A stretch of DNA of 64,000 bases from Ooceraea biroi (GCF_003672135.1 NC_039513.1:15651591-15715590); one strand, 5' to 3'; numbered from the stretch's first letter, positions 51,821-61,474 are shown. Translations and numbers: made by a program. Notes: generated from the sequence alone by a model not told the origin.

Positions 51821-52834
51821 CGTCTCATGCACACGGTCAGAAATTAAAATGTACTCACGTGCACCGCGTCGATCGATCGATGGCGATGGAACTCGGCAAT
51901 CCGTGGAAGGTGTTTGGTTCCGGTAAATTCCTCTCGATGCTCTCATTATGATTTTCTAAAAATTGAGATTAATTAATTTTTCCACATTGAATTTGGCAAG
52001 CTTTTTACGATAATTTCACCGATTCGTGCTCTCACTCAATTATTCTCAATTATTAACAATTACTCCGATTTAAATTTATCATTTACAATTTTACATGCAC
52101 GATTTTCGAAACGAATAAATTTGGACGAACGAATAACTGTAATAATAATTTTAAAAACGTGCAATTAACAATCGCAGCAATTATTTGATTTTCAATGTTA
52201 TTACGCGTTATTAAATTATTTAATGATGTTGAAAATTACAGTAACGGCTTCTTACCTTGAGGAAGAGGCCTCTCCTCCGTTTCATCCTCGCCGAGATGGC
52301 CGGGCCGTTCGAAATCACTTATCACGCGTCCCGACGTTCGCCAATCGTGTATCTCTTTCCGCAAGACGCAAATCGGATCGTCGTCGTCGCGCGTCGTCCC
52401 CGCGTTTTCCTTTCGTCGTTCGCGGCCGCACTGCGATTTTGCCGCGCGATTCTTTCCCTCTCGCGACGACTGCGTCTTCCGCGACGACGTCACCGCGGAT
52501 AAGGATCTTCTCCTGTTGATCGGACATCGGTCGTTTCTCGAGGACATGACGGCGCTTCTTTCGCGATCGCGAGATCTAGCTCCCTGAAATAATGATATTC
52601 CTCAGGGCGTTAATTAATGACGATATTAATTAATACTTTCCTACATTACACGCGGCCATTTTGTAATCCACAGTAACACGCGTCTCCTCAATGAAAGGTT
52701 AACGACTTAAATGATTGCCAATTGTAACAACGTTAATTGCCAACTTACGGCCATGTCAACAATGCCGGCGACTCGCGACAACGGTTATAATTTCTAACGT
52801 GTTGCATGCGACGCCGCACGGCGAATGATTCTAA

Positions 52835-53277
52835 AGGTGCTTTTTCATGTTGACGCTCGACGCTCATTTTTAGTGTCAAAACAGGTCATGTGATCAAATC
52901 GCGCCAATAGTGCGCCAATAAATTCAGCGTCGAATTTCCAGCGTCGACGTTCAACGCTGCTTTTCAGCGTCACATTAGCACGTGAATGTTAGGTTACAGT
53001 ATTTACTGGTATATTTCTTAACACACTCATTAGAACTGAATTATTGTGTATAATATCATTTTCGTAATTAACATATCGCTTTTGATAATTAATAATGAAA
53101 ATTTTTTATTTTTTTCATATTTCTTTCACTTTCGTTTTAATCAGTTGACGCTGTTTTTTCTGCTACCTTGACACTTGAAGCTGAAATCATTCGACTTCTT
53201 TTCTCTGACGCTAGCGTCAAGTGATGTCACGTGACGACGCTCGACGCTGCTTTTCAGCGTCTCATGAATTAGCACCT
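52835..53277. mobile_element. PIF/Harbinger-type MITE (element A), 443 bp
   Basis: The left end AGGTGCTTTTTCATG and the reverse complement of the right end AGGTGCTAATTCATG match at 13 of 15 positions. TAA flanks both sides (52832-52834 and 53278-53280) as a 3-bp target duplication, as expected for PIF/Harbinger. Repeats of CGACGCTGCTTTTCAGCGTC lie near the right end and in the left part, typical of subterminal transposase sites. There is no coding capacity. The ends resemble those of elements B and C. Confidence 0.8.
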
Positions 53278-53779
53278 TAAGACGTATCACTCGCGATGTA
53301 TCGGAGTAATGGCATTCGCTGGCTTATTTGTGCGCTTTATGGCGAACAAGATTTGGCGCGCGTCGGCGATTTAGCGTGAACGCACTCCGAAATGCTCCGA
53401 AAGGATGTTCCAGCGAAACGCGCGCGCGAGACTTTTCTATCGCTATTCGTTTGAGCCCGGTTCGGCTGGCGAGACGCCCTTAGCTATCAGCTGTTCCCGC
53501 TTCGCGCTACCGTGACGGAGACGGAACGTTACGAGGACGGTCGTGCGGAACGAACGCTACGGTAACCTGCCTGAACTGAGCGGCGAAACACCCTGACGCT
53601 CCTTCATTTCCCGCCACTGACCACAAACACCGCGGGGAAATAAAAATATTTGACGTTACGAGCGCGCGGAGTTGTCCGGCGATTTATCCGAAAAATCATC
53701 GCGAGAATGTATTATTATATATTTTAATGTATCACTGTAATATTTATCTTTACATCCTTACGGAGATGATTATAAATTA
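53278..53779. other. Spacer between two transposons
   Basis: No gene is seen. It begins with the TAA target copy of element A and is CpG-rich, then turns AT-rich near element G. Confidence 0.5.
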
Positions 53780-54691
53780 TGGAGGAAAGTCCCCGATTAT
53801 GAGATACCATATCGATTTTGCCGAATGTAAGGAAATCTATAGGCAGAATTTAAAAATGTAATACGTTCTCTTGAAGAGAATTTAATAAGCTTTAGGTTGG
53901 TGAAATGAAAAATCTAATTTAAATATTATTTTTTCTGAAAATTAAAAAAATTTGAAAAAAGAGCTTTACGCAAGATCGCGAAAGTGTGCTCCTAATATAA
54001 GATACCTTGAGAAATCGGTGTTAAAAGTGCAAAATACATCAGTATTGCAAGTAAAAAACTTTATTAGATATTTTTATAAAAATATTGCTGCCACAGCCTT
54101 CGCCAAATCTTCACGATTCCACTGTCAACGCTTCCTCGTTTCTCTAACCTCCATAGTCAGATTCTATAAAAATTAAATACACAAAAATTCGTAATATAAA
54201 TTCGTATTAACTTTTCTTTAACCTTAACGTAGTATTTTCTTTCTTCGTATTACACTACATACTCTTCATATTCGAGCAATAATTATCTCATATTAAGAGT
54301 ACCCTGAATATCTCATTATACGAGCTACACGCCTAGCGGTTCCGCGATCATGAAATCTAACCTCACAATTAAGCAATTCAACAAATCGCGTATTTTCCTG
54401 TTACTACGATTCTACTCTATCATTGCATACTGAATTTATTGCCAACCATTTCTTTATTATGTAATAAACAAGGTTTAAAGACTTACCTCAAGTTCCTTTG
54501 ACATGTTCACAATTTCACAAACCTTTTCTTGCAAAAGCTAAACGCAATAACGAACAATGAATTTTTCACTAAATACATTTTACACCAAGAGTAATAAGTT
54601 TATGGTGGAATTAACAGATAGTGCTCACTAGTTTAGCAGAAGCTCCATTATCTCATATTAGGAGCATATCTCATAATAGGGGATTCTCCTC
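53780..54691. mobile_element. Non-autonomous DNA transposon with subterminal repeats (element G), about 912 bp
   Basis: The ends form an imperfect inverted repeat of about 26 bases (left GAGGAAAGTCCCCGATTATG, right complement GAGGAGAATCCCCTATTATG), flanked by TA. A motif near CTCCTAATATGAGATA occurs six times: forward at 53791 and 53988, reversed at 54283, 54308, 54647 and 54665. TA flanks and such termini suggest the Tc1/mariner (pogo/Tigger) group, but the superfamily is uncertain. A 75-codon frame (53952-54176) has no recognised domain. An exon-like 51-base piece on the minus strand (54537-54487, between TTTAG and GTAAGT) could be a leftover of a transposase gene. Confidence 0.6.
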
Positions 54692-55534
54692 TAATAATAA
54701 AATATAAAATTCCAATTCAGATATTAAATATTAAAGAAATTTATAGCTTCTTGAAGCAATGCAAAGTTCACACGTCCCAACTTACTTATTTTTTGGTAAT
54801 GTTTAATATTGCTAATGCTAAAGGATATACTACCATCATTCCGAGACTGAAGGCGCAACGTCGCAACGACGACCGAACAACCGGTCCCCGCGCTTCGATC
54901 CATCGGCGATACGAAACATCTGCCGCTTATTTCCTGCTGCGCGGAACTCGGTTGGCATCCGCGTTTCCTCCCGACGTCGGCGATCGGACGACGTTAGTCG
55001 ATCCCGTTCCGTGTGACTTTCACCGCGCTCGACCTCCATGCCAAAGTTTCCCCGCGGACTCACTTTTTAAACGCAGCTGCGGTTCAACAGCTGAATCTGC
55101 GATTTCGCGCGCCGGCTTTCATGTGTCAGCTTTCTACGTCGTTTGCGCATCTTGTCGAGAGAAAAACAATAAGAACAACGAAAAGAACAATGGAATGATA
55201 ATATTCCTAATATTTCACAATTGTTTTCAAATTGTTTTAAATATGTCGAATTATATGAATCGCACCTCGCGACGACGATTTTCGTAGTTTGAAATTTCAA
55301 ATGGACGAGCGTGCTGCCAACTAAAGAGACTGAAATAAATCTATCTAGAAATAAATCTAGGAACGATGGTGGAAGACGATGGCGTCCCTAAACCATGTGC
55401 GCACGTGCTGTCGTGCCGATCGTTCTTAACCTCAAAAAAGCGGCCGTTCGATGAGACGACCGAAAGATTATTATAAATACAAGGGGCAGAAACTGACGAC
55501 AGAAATATTTTGCAGGAATCATTGAATTTCGATA
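54692..55534. other. Upstream region of Tim9
   Basis: Its plus-strand frames (for example 54751-55287) show no family motif. The Tim9 promoter and 5' UTR should lie in the last few hundred bases. A TTTTGCAG just before the ATG, at 55507-55514, could be the acceptor of a 5' UTR intron. Confidence 0.4.
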
Positions 55535-55912
55535 ATGGCGATGCAAGTTCCAGGTGACGTGGACGCTGAACAAATTAAATCTGTACGTATCTGCAGCACT
55601 TGTGTTGAGTATTTGTGCAGGTAACCTAAGCCTGTCTAGTTACATGTGAGAAATATTTATTATACGCGTCGAGATCAACTATTTCTATTTTAGTTTCGAG
55701 ATTTTCTGACTTCGTACAACAAACTCTCGGAGATATGCTTCATCGACTGCGTGACCGATTTTACAACGCGAGACGTGAGAGCCAAGGAGGAGAAGTGTGC
55801 CCTCAACTGTATGGAGAAATATCTGAAGATGAATCAGAGGGTGTCCCAACGTTTTCAAGAATTTCAAATAACCGCTAATGAAAATGTTATGGCAGCTAAG
55901 AAGAAAGGTTAG
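55535..55912 (+). CDS. Tim9: Mitochondrial import inner membrane translocase subunit Tim9
   Basis: Two exons (55535-55582 and 55694-55912, GTACGT donor, TTTTAG acceptor) encode 88 residues, close to human TIMM9 at 89. The twin CX3C signature is intact: Cys31-x3-Cys35 and Cys51-x3-Cys55. The surroundings match Tim9: LTSYNKLSEICFIDC, and EKYLKMNQRVSQRFQEF after the second pair. There is no cleavable presequence, as expected. Small Tim proteins form a Tim9-Tim10 hexamer in the intermembrane space that escorts hydrophobic carrier precursors and beta-barrel proteins between the TOM and TIM22 or SAM complexes. The Cys pairs are oxidised by the Mia40 relay. The start is the first ATG of MAMQVPGD. 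A second ATG two codons on is possible. The gene converges on the GPATCH2-like gene to its right. Confidence 0.96.
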
Positions 55913-55937
55913 GCAAATGGACTCTTATAAAGTTGTA

Positions 55938-55943
55938 AATAAA
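55938..55943 (+). terminator. Tim9: Poly(A) signal of Tim9
   Basis: AATAAA begins 26 bases after the TAG stop codon, followed by GTTGTG-type sequence. This gives a very short 3' UTR. Confidence 0.7.
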
Positions 55944-56670
55944 AGTTGTGCGATCTATCAAAATTTCTCTGCCATCGTATCACAAAAGGACTATAGAGGG
56001 ACACTACTTGTAAGTTCCTTACGACAGTGTTAATTCGGTTAAATTTTACACGCAGATACCTAGTTCAATATTTCGCAGAAATTTATTGGATATAAAAATG
56101 TCTTTTTAGTATCTGAAATAAAATATAATTGTATACTTTGCGATACGTTACGACATAAAAAATTTGCACTATGTAAATTACGAAAGTAAGGTTATTGAAT
56201 TTTACTGTACATGTTATATAAGTAAACTTGTTTTATTTATCGTTCTATGAATAGGGAAGTAAAGTCAATCCCCGACCATTTCATACTTCTCCCTAAATAT
56301 ATCATAATTTTCTCCAGGTTCTCCTTCTCTTTCTCATCTCTTTAAATATATTTTCATATAATACAATTTTCAGTATCAATCCATAATGATATGATTCCCA
56401 TAACTATGTACTTATCCATTAATTCAAGGCTGCTGTGAAATATTTATATTAAACCTCTCGCAGTTTTCTTCTCCTACACGATATGATTATTAAAGATGTA
56501 ATTAACATACTCCGATCGTTTACGAGTATTAACGTTATAAATTTTTACAAGATAAAAATATATACAAAACAATAAAATAGAGGAGTGCATATGCATCTGT
56601 CGCACGTGTGTACATAAATATGTTATTAGAAATAACAATCGCATTATAATATACATATATATATATATAT
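55944..56670. other. Convergent intergenic space
   Basis: AT-rich sequence between the 3' ends of Tim9 and the GPATCH2-like gene, including an AT repeat at 56654-56670. It probably holds the 3' UTR and poly(A) site of the minus-strand gene; several AATAAA hexamers read on that strand. Confidence 0.5.
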
Positions 56671-58430
56671 TTAACTGGATTTGGAGTGTCCGAAATCCGA
56701 GAATCTCGGCCTTGCCTGGTGTATCTCGATGTCCATGCTCTCGTTCTCCCCCTCGGAGAACGGCGCGAACGTCTGCGCGCTCGCTTGTGCGCCGTCCGCA
56801 CTCTGCGCCTGGCTCGCGCTCACCTGCGGGCCGAAGCTCGTGCTGGAGGAGACCTGCGACTCGTCGGTCTGCATGGTGGAGTCTGGATTCGGGGAATTCG
56901 GCGGGGTCTTTCGCAGCCTCTTGTAGTCGGAGAATCTGTTGAGCGATACTTGATCCACGCAGACGGCCTGCGTGGTGTGCCGGGTCTTGTAAAGAATCGG
57001 GCAGCCCAGGTCGCCCTTGAGGCTGAGGCTGTACAGGTTGGCGAGCCGACGCAGCTTCTCCCGCTCGGGCTGCCGCATGGGGTGCAGTCGCAGCTCGCTC
57101 TGCGTGGGATCCTGCAGGAACCGCGAGACCTTCTCGTTGGCCGACGTTATGATGGAGTAGCCGGGCTTGTTGTCGACGTGCCGCCGCCCGGCGCGAATCT
57201 CCCTGCCGCTCAGGCCCTCGCGAATGTGCTGTATTCGCTGCCTGTAGTTCCGCTTGGTCTCGGCGACAGCGTGCTCGAAACCGCCGTGCAGGATCACCTG
57301 GAAGGTCGAGTCCGACGCGACCTTGTCCTCGCTGGTGCTCTCGCCGTCCTCCCGCCAGCTCGACTCCCCGATCCAATCCGACTGCTCGTCGTCTCCTGCG
57401 CGGGAGTCGGAGACTTGATGAATTCGTCACGTTTATATTTATTTATGTATTTTATATATTTTATATTTATATTTATTTATATATTTTATGACACTCCGTT
57501 TCTGTTCCTACCTTCCCTGTCCTCGTCGTTGGTGATGAGACCCGCTTCCGAGTCGCTGGACGAGATGCTCGAGCTGGATATGCGCGAGCAATCCACCGTC
57601 TCCTCGCCTTGCATCTTATCCCGATTTTTCGGCTTCGCGTTCCTCGTGGGTTTCGGCACCCTCATTTCGCAGTCTATCGACCGCTCTCGACACGACCTCT
57701 TACGTTTTCCGCACCTGTAACGCAAAACAAAAATTACGCAAGTGTGTATTTTATATATTTCAGATGAAAGAGAGAGAGCAAGACAGTGTGCATCAGTTTC
57801 TCACCATATGGCACTGTATCTGTTCTTACAATCGTTCCGAAAAATGCGTTTCTTGCCGCCAAACGTGGTCGACATGATCGCGACGGCTTGCGAGGTCGAC
57901 GCATTCGAGTCGGAATCGATAGCCATTCTTTTGAATTTTCTCTTGCGCCTCGGGTTCGCTCTGGGCACGAAGTTCTCATTTACCGAGTCGCTCTCGATGT
58001 TACTGACGTTATTCAGGTTCGAGAAGTGCGCGAAGCGTTTCGTCTGATTAGTGTCGTCGCTGTCGGACTGGTATTTCGAGACATTCGCAGTTTTCGGGAT
58101 ACGAATGTCACAGATGGAGGATGAACTGTCATCCGAGTGTCTGTTCATGCTCAGGGCTGCTGCAAAAGTGTAACATTATTTTTTATTACACACCTGAACA
58201 CGTGCTGCAGGTGTTTGTTAGAAAAAATTCAATTTGTAGCACCGCGCTATATATTTCGTTCCCTTACACTTACGAATATTCCCCGTGGAACGGGCCCTCC
58301 TCCTGATGCCCCATCTGCGCCTGAGATTCACGCTGTTGCTGCTCTCCTCCAGTGCCAAAGTCAGATCGTGCACAAGAGCCTCCATTTTTACTCTTAAATC
58401 CGCCGGCACAGCCTTCAAAACACGCTCCAT
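56671..58430 (-). CDS. GPATCH2/GPATCH2L-family protein lacking a G-patch, complete, 4 coding exons
   Basis: Exons are 58430-58274, 58159-57805, 57714-57512 and 57395-56671, all in phase; 1440 bases give 479 residues. The family blocks appear in order: MEALVHDLTLALEES (residues 16-30), RRKRKFKRMAID in exon 2, SSSSISSSDSEAGLITNDE then REGDDEQSDW across the exon 3/4 junction (about 217-247), and a C-terminal block with ITSANEKVSRFLQDP that resembles the ISHIISDP region of GPATCH2L. No glycine-rich G-patch is present before the stop, as in vertebrate GPATCH2L and unlike GPATCH2. The protein is Ser/Asp/Lys-rich and probably nuclear. Human GPATCH2 is linked to spliceosomal DHX15; without the G-patch that role is unlikely here. 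The start is the first ATG of exon 1. An in-frame ATG at residue 16 matches the human start. Confidence 0.9.
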
Positions 58431-59310
58431 TTGAAGGATGCGCTTTTTGCTGAAAAATTCAGTCAGGCGAGTTAGGCTTCGTCAGCTGTCCGTCCAACCT
58501 GATGTCTATCACGGTATCTGACAATTTACACGGCCACTTATTCATTTTATGATTATTTCACGATCATCGCGTTCGCAGTGATGCGACAATGAAGTTCTCG
58601 AATGTGTTTTTAATTATACTGCCAATTCATGTCGCGCTCGAGCTCAACACACAATGTGCATTGATGCAACAGCCTTTTTCCGATATCGATTCGGCATCGT
58701 AGGAGAAAGTGCGACTTTCGAACGCTCTCGAGCGTTAGACACATTCATGTATCGGAGCTATTCCCGCGACGTCGGCTCTCGCCGGACAGCTGATTAATTC
58801 GCGATACGTCTTCTCGACGGAATAACACGGCGATAGGCTTTGTCAGCGTCCGGGACATACGCTGCGGCCGAAGGAGAGGCCTGTATATCTACGGTACGTC
58901 GATTGCCGAGGAGGGGATCGAAATAAATCGTGCGAATGCGTCGGCCTTTATCTTTCGTCGGTGTGTGACAATACGTAACATCCTGCCACTCACCTCTTAC
59001 AAGGGATGTCCATGAGCCTCGCCTCAAAAGTGTCTCATTGTCGAACACGGTCCGCTTGCCGACCGACAATGAACGTGAACGGGTGTCGCCGCGCGTAAAC
59101 GCCAAGCACTCGTGGATTGTCAGTCGCCCGACTATTTTCACCGCGCGTAGCGTATGTTTACCTCGCACATCGCCGTGAATCGCATCGTTGATCGCCGTCA
59201 AAATGGCTATATGACGGCTTCTTTATCTGGACTCTTGGACGCGCGTGCGGCGGCCAATAGAAAAGCTCGTTCCCTCGAGTGCCCAATAGATCCCCAGGAA
59301 ACGAGGCCTC
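58431..59310 (-). promoter_or_regulatory. 5' UTR exons and promoter of the GPATCH2-like gene
   Basis: An acceptor (ATTTTTCAG before 58449) lies 19 bases upstream of the ATG, so the start codon is probably in a second exon. Two good minus-strand donors could feed it: AAGAG/GTGAGT (exon end 58994) and GCGAG/GTAAAC (exon end 59162). CCAAT-like boxes lie nearby (GGCCAATAG, about 59252 plus strand). Alternative first exons are an inference from splice signals only. Confidence 0.45.
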
Positions 59311-59637
59311 TCAAGGTGCCTTTTCATGCAGCGAATTTTTCGCTGCGAATGATTTTTAGCGAGTAGCGAATAATTCGTCACGAATAGTTTGTGAGCGTCA
59401 CATCTGTATGGTTGCGTGTCAACAATAGTAAGAAAATATTATACATAGTTGTTTTGAAATGCTTTTAAATATTATATTTAACAAATATAGATTAAATTAT
59501 TACTTCGTAGGAAAATCTTGAAATCTTTGTAATGGACGACGACTCGGTTATAAACTGGACTTGGTAAACCACCAACTGCAGTGGTTATTGCATATGTACA
59601 ATATGTACAATAAGCAAATTATTATTATATTGTACAG

Positions 59638-59901
59638 AAAAGGAAAGCTGCTGCAGTTGCAGCTACACTTTTACATTTGAGAAAAAGTGGAAAAAAAAGA
59701 TATTGTAAAAAGAAATATTGGATAGCACCCATTTTTCAAGAAAGGAAAGTGCATGGATTCTTTCATGCTGTGCTACCTAAACTCGTTTTAGAAGATTTGA
59801 GATTTAATAATTACATACGCATGTCTGCAACTCAATTTGAAAAGTTAACATTCTTAGTTGGAGCAGACATTCGCTCCTTGCGAATATTCGCTACAAGCTG
59901 A
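59638..59901 (+). pseudogene. Harbinger (HARBI1-like) transposase, N-terminal fragment
   Basis: An open frame begins just after a possible acceptor (TTGTACAG, ending 59637). It encodes KYWIAPIFQERKVHGFFHAV and, farther on, RFNNYIRMSATQFEKL, then stops. This matches the N-terminal part of PIF/Harbinger transposases, where a W(V/I)xP...R...G(E/F)F/YH segment precedes F..Y(F/I)RMS..qF..L. The catalytic DDE region is absent: the frame runs directly into the right subterminal repeats of element B, so an internal deletion removed it. A short ATG segment upstream (59532, MDDDSVINW) may be the remains of the first exon. Confidence 0.7.
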
Positions 59902-59986
59902 AACTTTTCAGCGAACAGCGATTACTCGCTGGCGAACAGCGAATGATCACGTGACCATCATTCGCGGCGATTATTTCGCTGCATGA

Positions 59987-61164
59987 GGGTGCCGTTACAT
60001 GGAGCGTAACTTGCGTAAGCGTAACCTGCGTAACCTAGTGAGTAGCTAGAATAGGCACACTGCGTATTCTAGTAAATTACTAGAATGTACGCTATTCTGA
60101 AAATTCCATTTTACATGGCGCGTACTTTGCGTTAAATGCGCATAAAGCGTAACAAACCTGACCAATAACAGATCAGGACTTTTGTTGTACAATACAACAG
60201 AAATAAATCGATTGGTTGTTATTATTTAAGCGTATTGCTAAATACGCGTCATGTGAAATAGATACTTTGATGTAAGAATGTGTTGAAGCGTAATATATGT
60301 GTGTAATGTATGTACGAGTATGCGTGAAATAACCTAAATAAAGTATACGGAGTGGTCGACTGGTTGACGACGCGTGTCTAGCACAAAAAACCTGGAATCT
60401 CTTAAACATGGATTCTAATCTTGTATTAGCGGTTCTTGCCAACAAATTATACTTATTGTTACGATATGGTTTTCATCGATGCTGATGTGGTCTTCTCCTT
60501 CAACGTACTGCTTGAAGCACTTATGATCAATAAAATTTGTGGTGAAGCTAAAGAGCCACCCACAATATCCACATTTATGCTGTATTTTAAAAAGGAAATA
60601 CATAAGTGAAAACGTATAAGCTGCAGTAAGCTGTTGAAAATAGTCCAGACATGCAAATGAATATACCATAGTTATCGGACATAAATTGAAATTCTTTTGT
60701 CATACTATGCAACCGATGTACTGATTTATATCCAAGTAATTAAATGCATTATTTAAACAGTTTGGTCCATATTCTCAGCTCACTTTTATGATAAATGCGT
60801 GCATTTAGTATATAGTTCACGCTACATATAATTATAGAATATCATAAATAAATACGCGCATTTATTGATAAAAGTGAGCTGCGAATATAGTCCTTTATAG
60901 AATTTAGATGCATTTCTTAATTACCCGAATTTAATCCATTTTTTCAGAAATTTTGGCACGGCGATCGCGAGTCAAAAAAGGATACACACACACTGTCACA
61001 CACATGCATTTAGCGTATTTTCCACCAGAAATTGGATTCGGCGTAATTGACAACTGGCGTAGAAAGCGTAAACTAACTAGGCGTAAGTTTTATAGTAACT
61101 TCTATAAAATTACTAGGTTACGCAGGTTACGCTTACGCAAGTTACGCTCCATGTAACGGCACCC
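59987..61164 (-). mobile_element. PIF/Harbinger-type transposon (element C) nested in B, 1178 bp
   Basis: The terminal inverted repeats are 53 bases long and identical (59987-60039 against 61112-61164), starting GGGTGCCGTTACATGGAGCG. TGA flanks both ends (59984-59986 and 61165-61167). Internal tandem and inverted copies of GCGTAAC-type units follow each end. Perfect ends point to a recent insertion. No transposase is visible; a short zinc-finger-like frame on the minus strand is listed separately. Confidence 0.88.
60415..60669 (-). CDS. Zinc-finger-like small frame inside element C
   Basis: The 84-codon frame contains CGYCGWLFSFTTNFIDHKC (a Cys-x2-Cys-x12-His-x-Cys arrangement) followed by an acidic GEDHISIDE segment. 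The part before HKCGYCG may be intron, since an acceptor-like AAAATACAG precedes it. It resembles the zinc-binding piece of an element-carried accessory gene, but I do not recognise the family, and the frame may be a broken exon. Confidence 0.3.
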   Translation of the reverse strand: MVYSFACLDYFQQLTAAYTFSLMYFLFKIQHKCGYCGWLFSFTTNFIDHKCFKQYVEGEDHISIDENHIVTISIICWQEPLIQD

Positions 61165-61251
61165 TGAAACGGCACCTTCATTGGCTATCAGGTATATTCT
61201 TTGACTATATACCTATGGACTGCTAACGTTACCACTTAGGTAATGTAAAAG

Positions 61252-61474
61252 CAGAGAGAAGCTTGAGAGCGGTCACGCTCGCGTTTTAACTGTAACGCCT
61301 CAAACGTGGACATTGAAGTGATTGAAGTGATTCTCTCTTTATTGCTCACTGAATATTGAATAAAGATAGAATGACGCCGCGAGCGTTGGGAGCGTCAAGT
61401 GGAACGCATATGTCCACGTTTGAGGCGTTACAGTTAAAACGCGTGCGTGACCGCTCTCAGGCTTCTTCTCTCTG
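61252..61474. mobile_element. Inverted-repeat MITE (element E) inside D, 223 bp
   Basis: Its ends CAGAGAGAAG lead into inverted repeats of about 60 bases, with a 3-base gap and few mismatches (GAGAGCGGTCACGC, then GTTTTAACTGTAACGCCTCA). GTAAAAG flanks both sides (61245-61251 and 61475-61481). The CAG start and the 7-bp duplication (8 with one mismatch) suggest a hAT-type MITE. It has no coding capacity. Confidence 0.8.

Larger units (their letters stand above)
45961..52831. other. Intergenic, no gene supported
   Basis: AT-rich DNA (45.96-46.95 kb) is followed by CpG-rich DNA (46.95-49.6 kb) with CCG, AGG and CTC/CTG repeats, then mixed sequence. One plus-strand frame (46493-47035) is 180 codons long but shows no family motif and crosses the composition boundary, so I do not call it. 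Promoters could lie in the CpG-rich parts, but no exon chain supports them. Confidence 0.45.
59314..61177 (+). mobile_element. PIF/Harbinger-type transposon (element B), interrupted by element C
   Basis: The left end is AGGTGCCTTTTCATGCAGCG and continues. The right end ...GGCACCT is split by element C. Rejoined across C, the last 22 bases match the left end at 21 positions, and similarity runs on for about 45 bases. TCA flanks both sides (59311-59313 and 61178-61180). Without C and one TGA copy the element is 683 bp. It keeps only the first part of a transposase frame, so it cannot move itself. Subterminal GCGAATnA-type repeats lie at both ends. Confidence 0.85.

Noticed and set aside
54751..55287. 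178-codon plus-strand frame upstream of Tim9
   Set aside because: No domain; its C-terminal half is AT-rich Asn/Lys and hydrophobic sequence typical of noncoding DNA.
56474..57430. 318-codon minus-strand frame and 344-codon plus-strand frame (56686-57720)
   Set aside because: Both are alternative-frame shadows of the last exons of the GPATCH2-like gene. The real frame carries the family motifs and fits the splice phases.
58794..59201. 135-codon minus-strand frame as an N-terminal exon of the GPATCH2-like gene
   Set aside because: Good donors lie inside it, but the peptide has no family similarity. The conserved N-terminal block starts only after 58430, so this is better read as 5' UTR.
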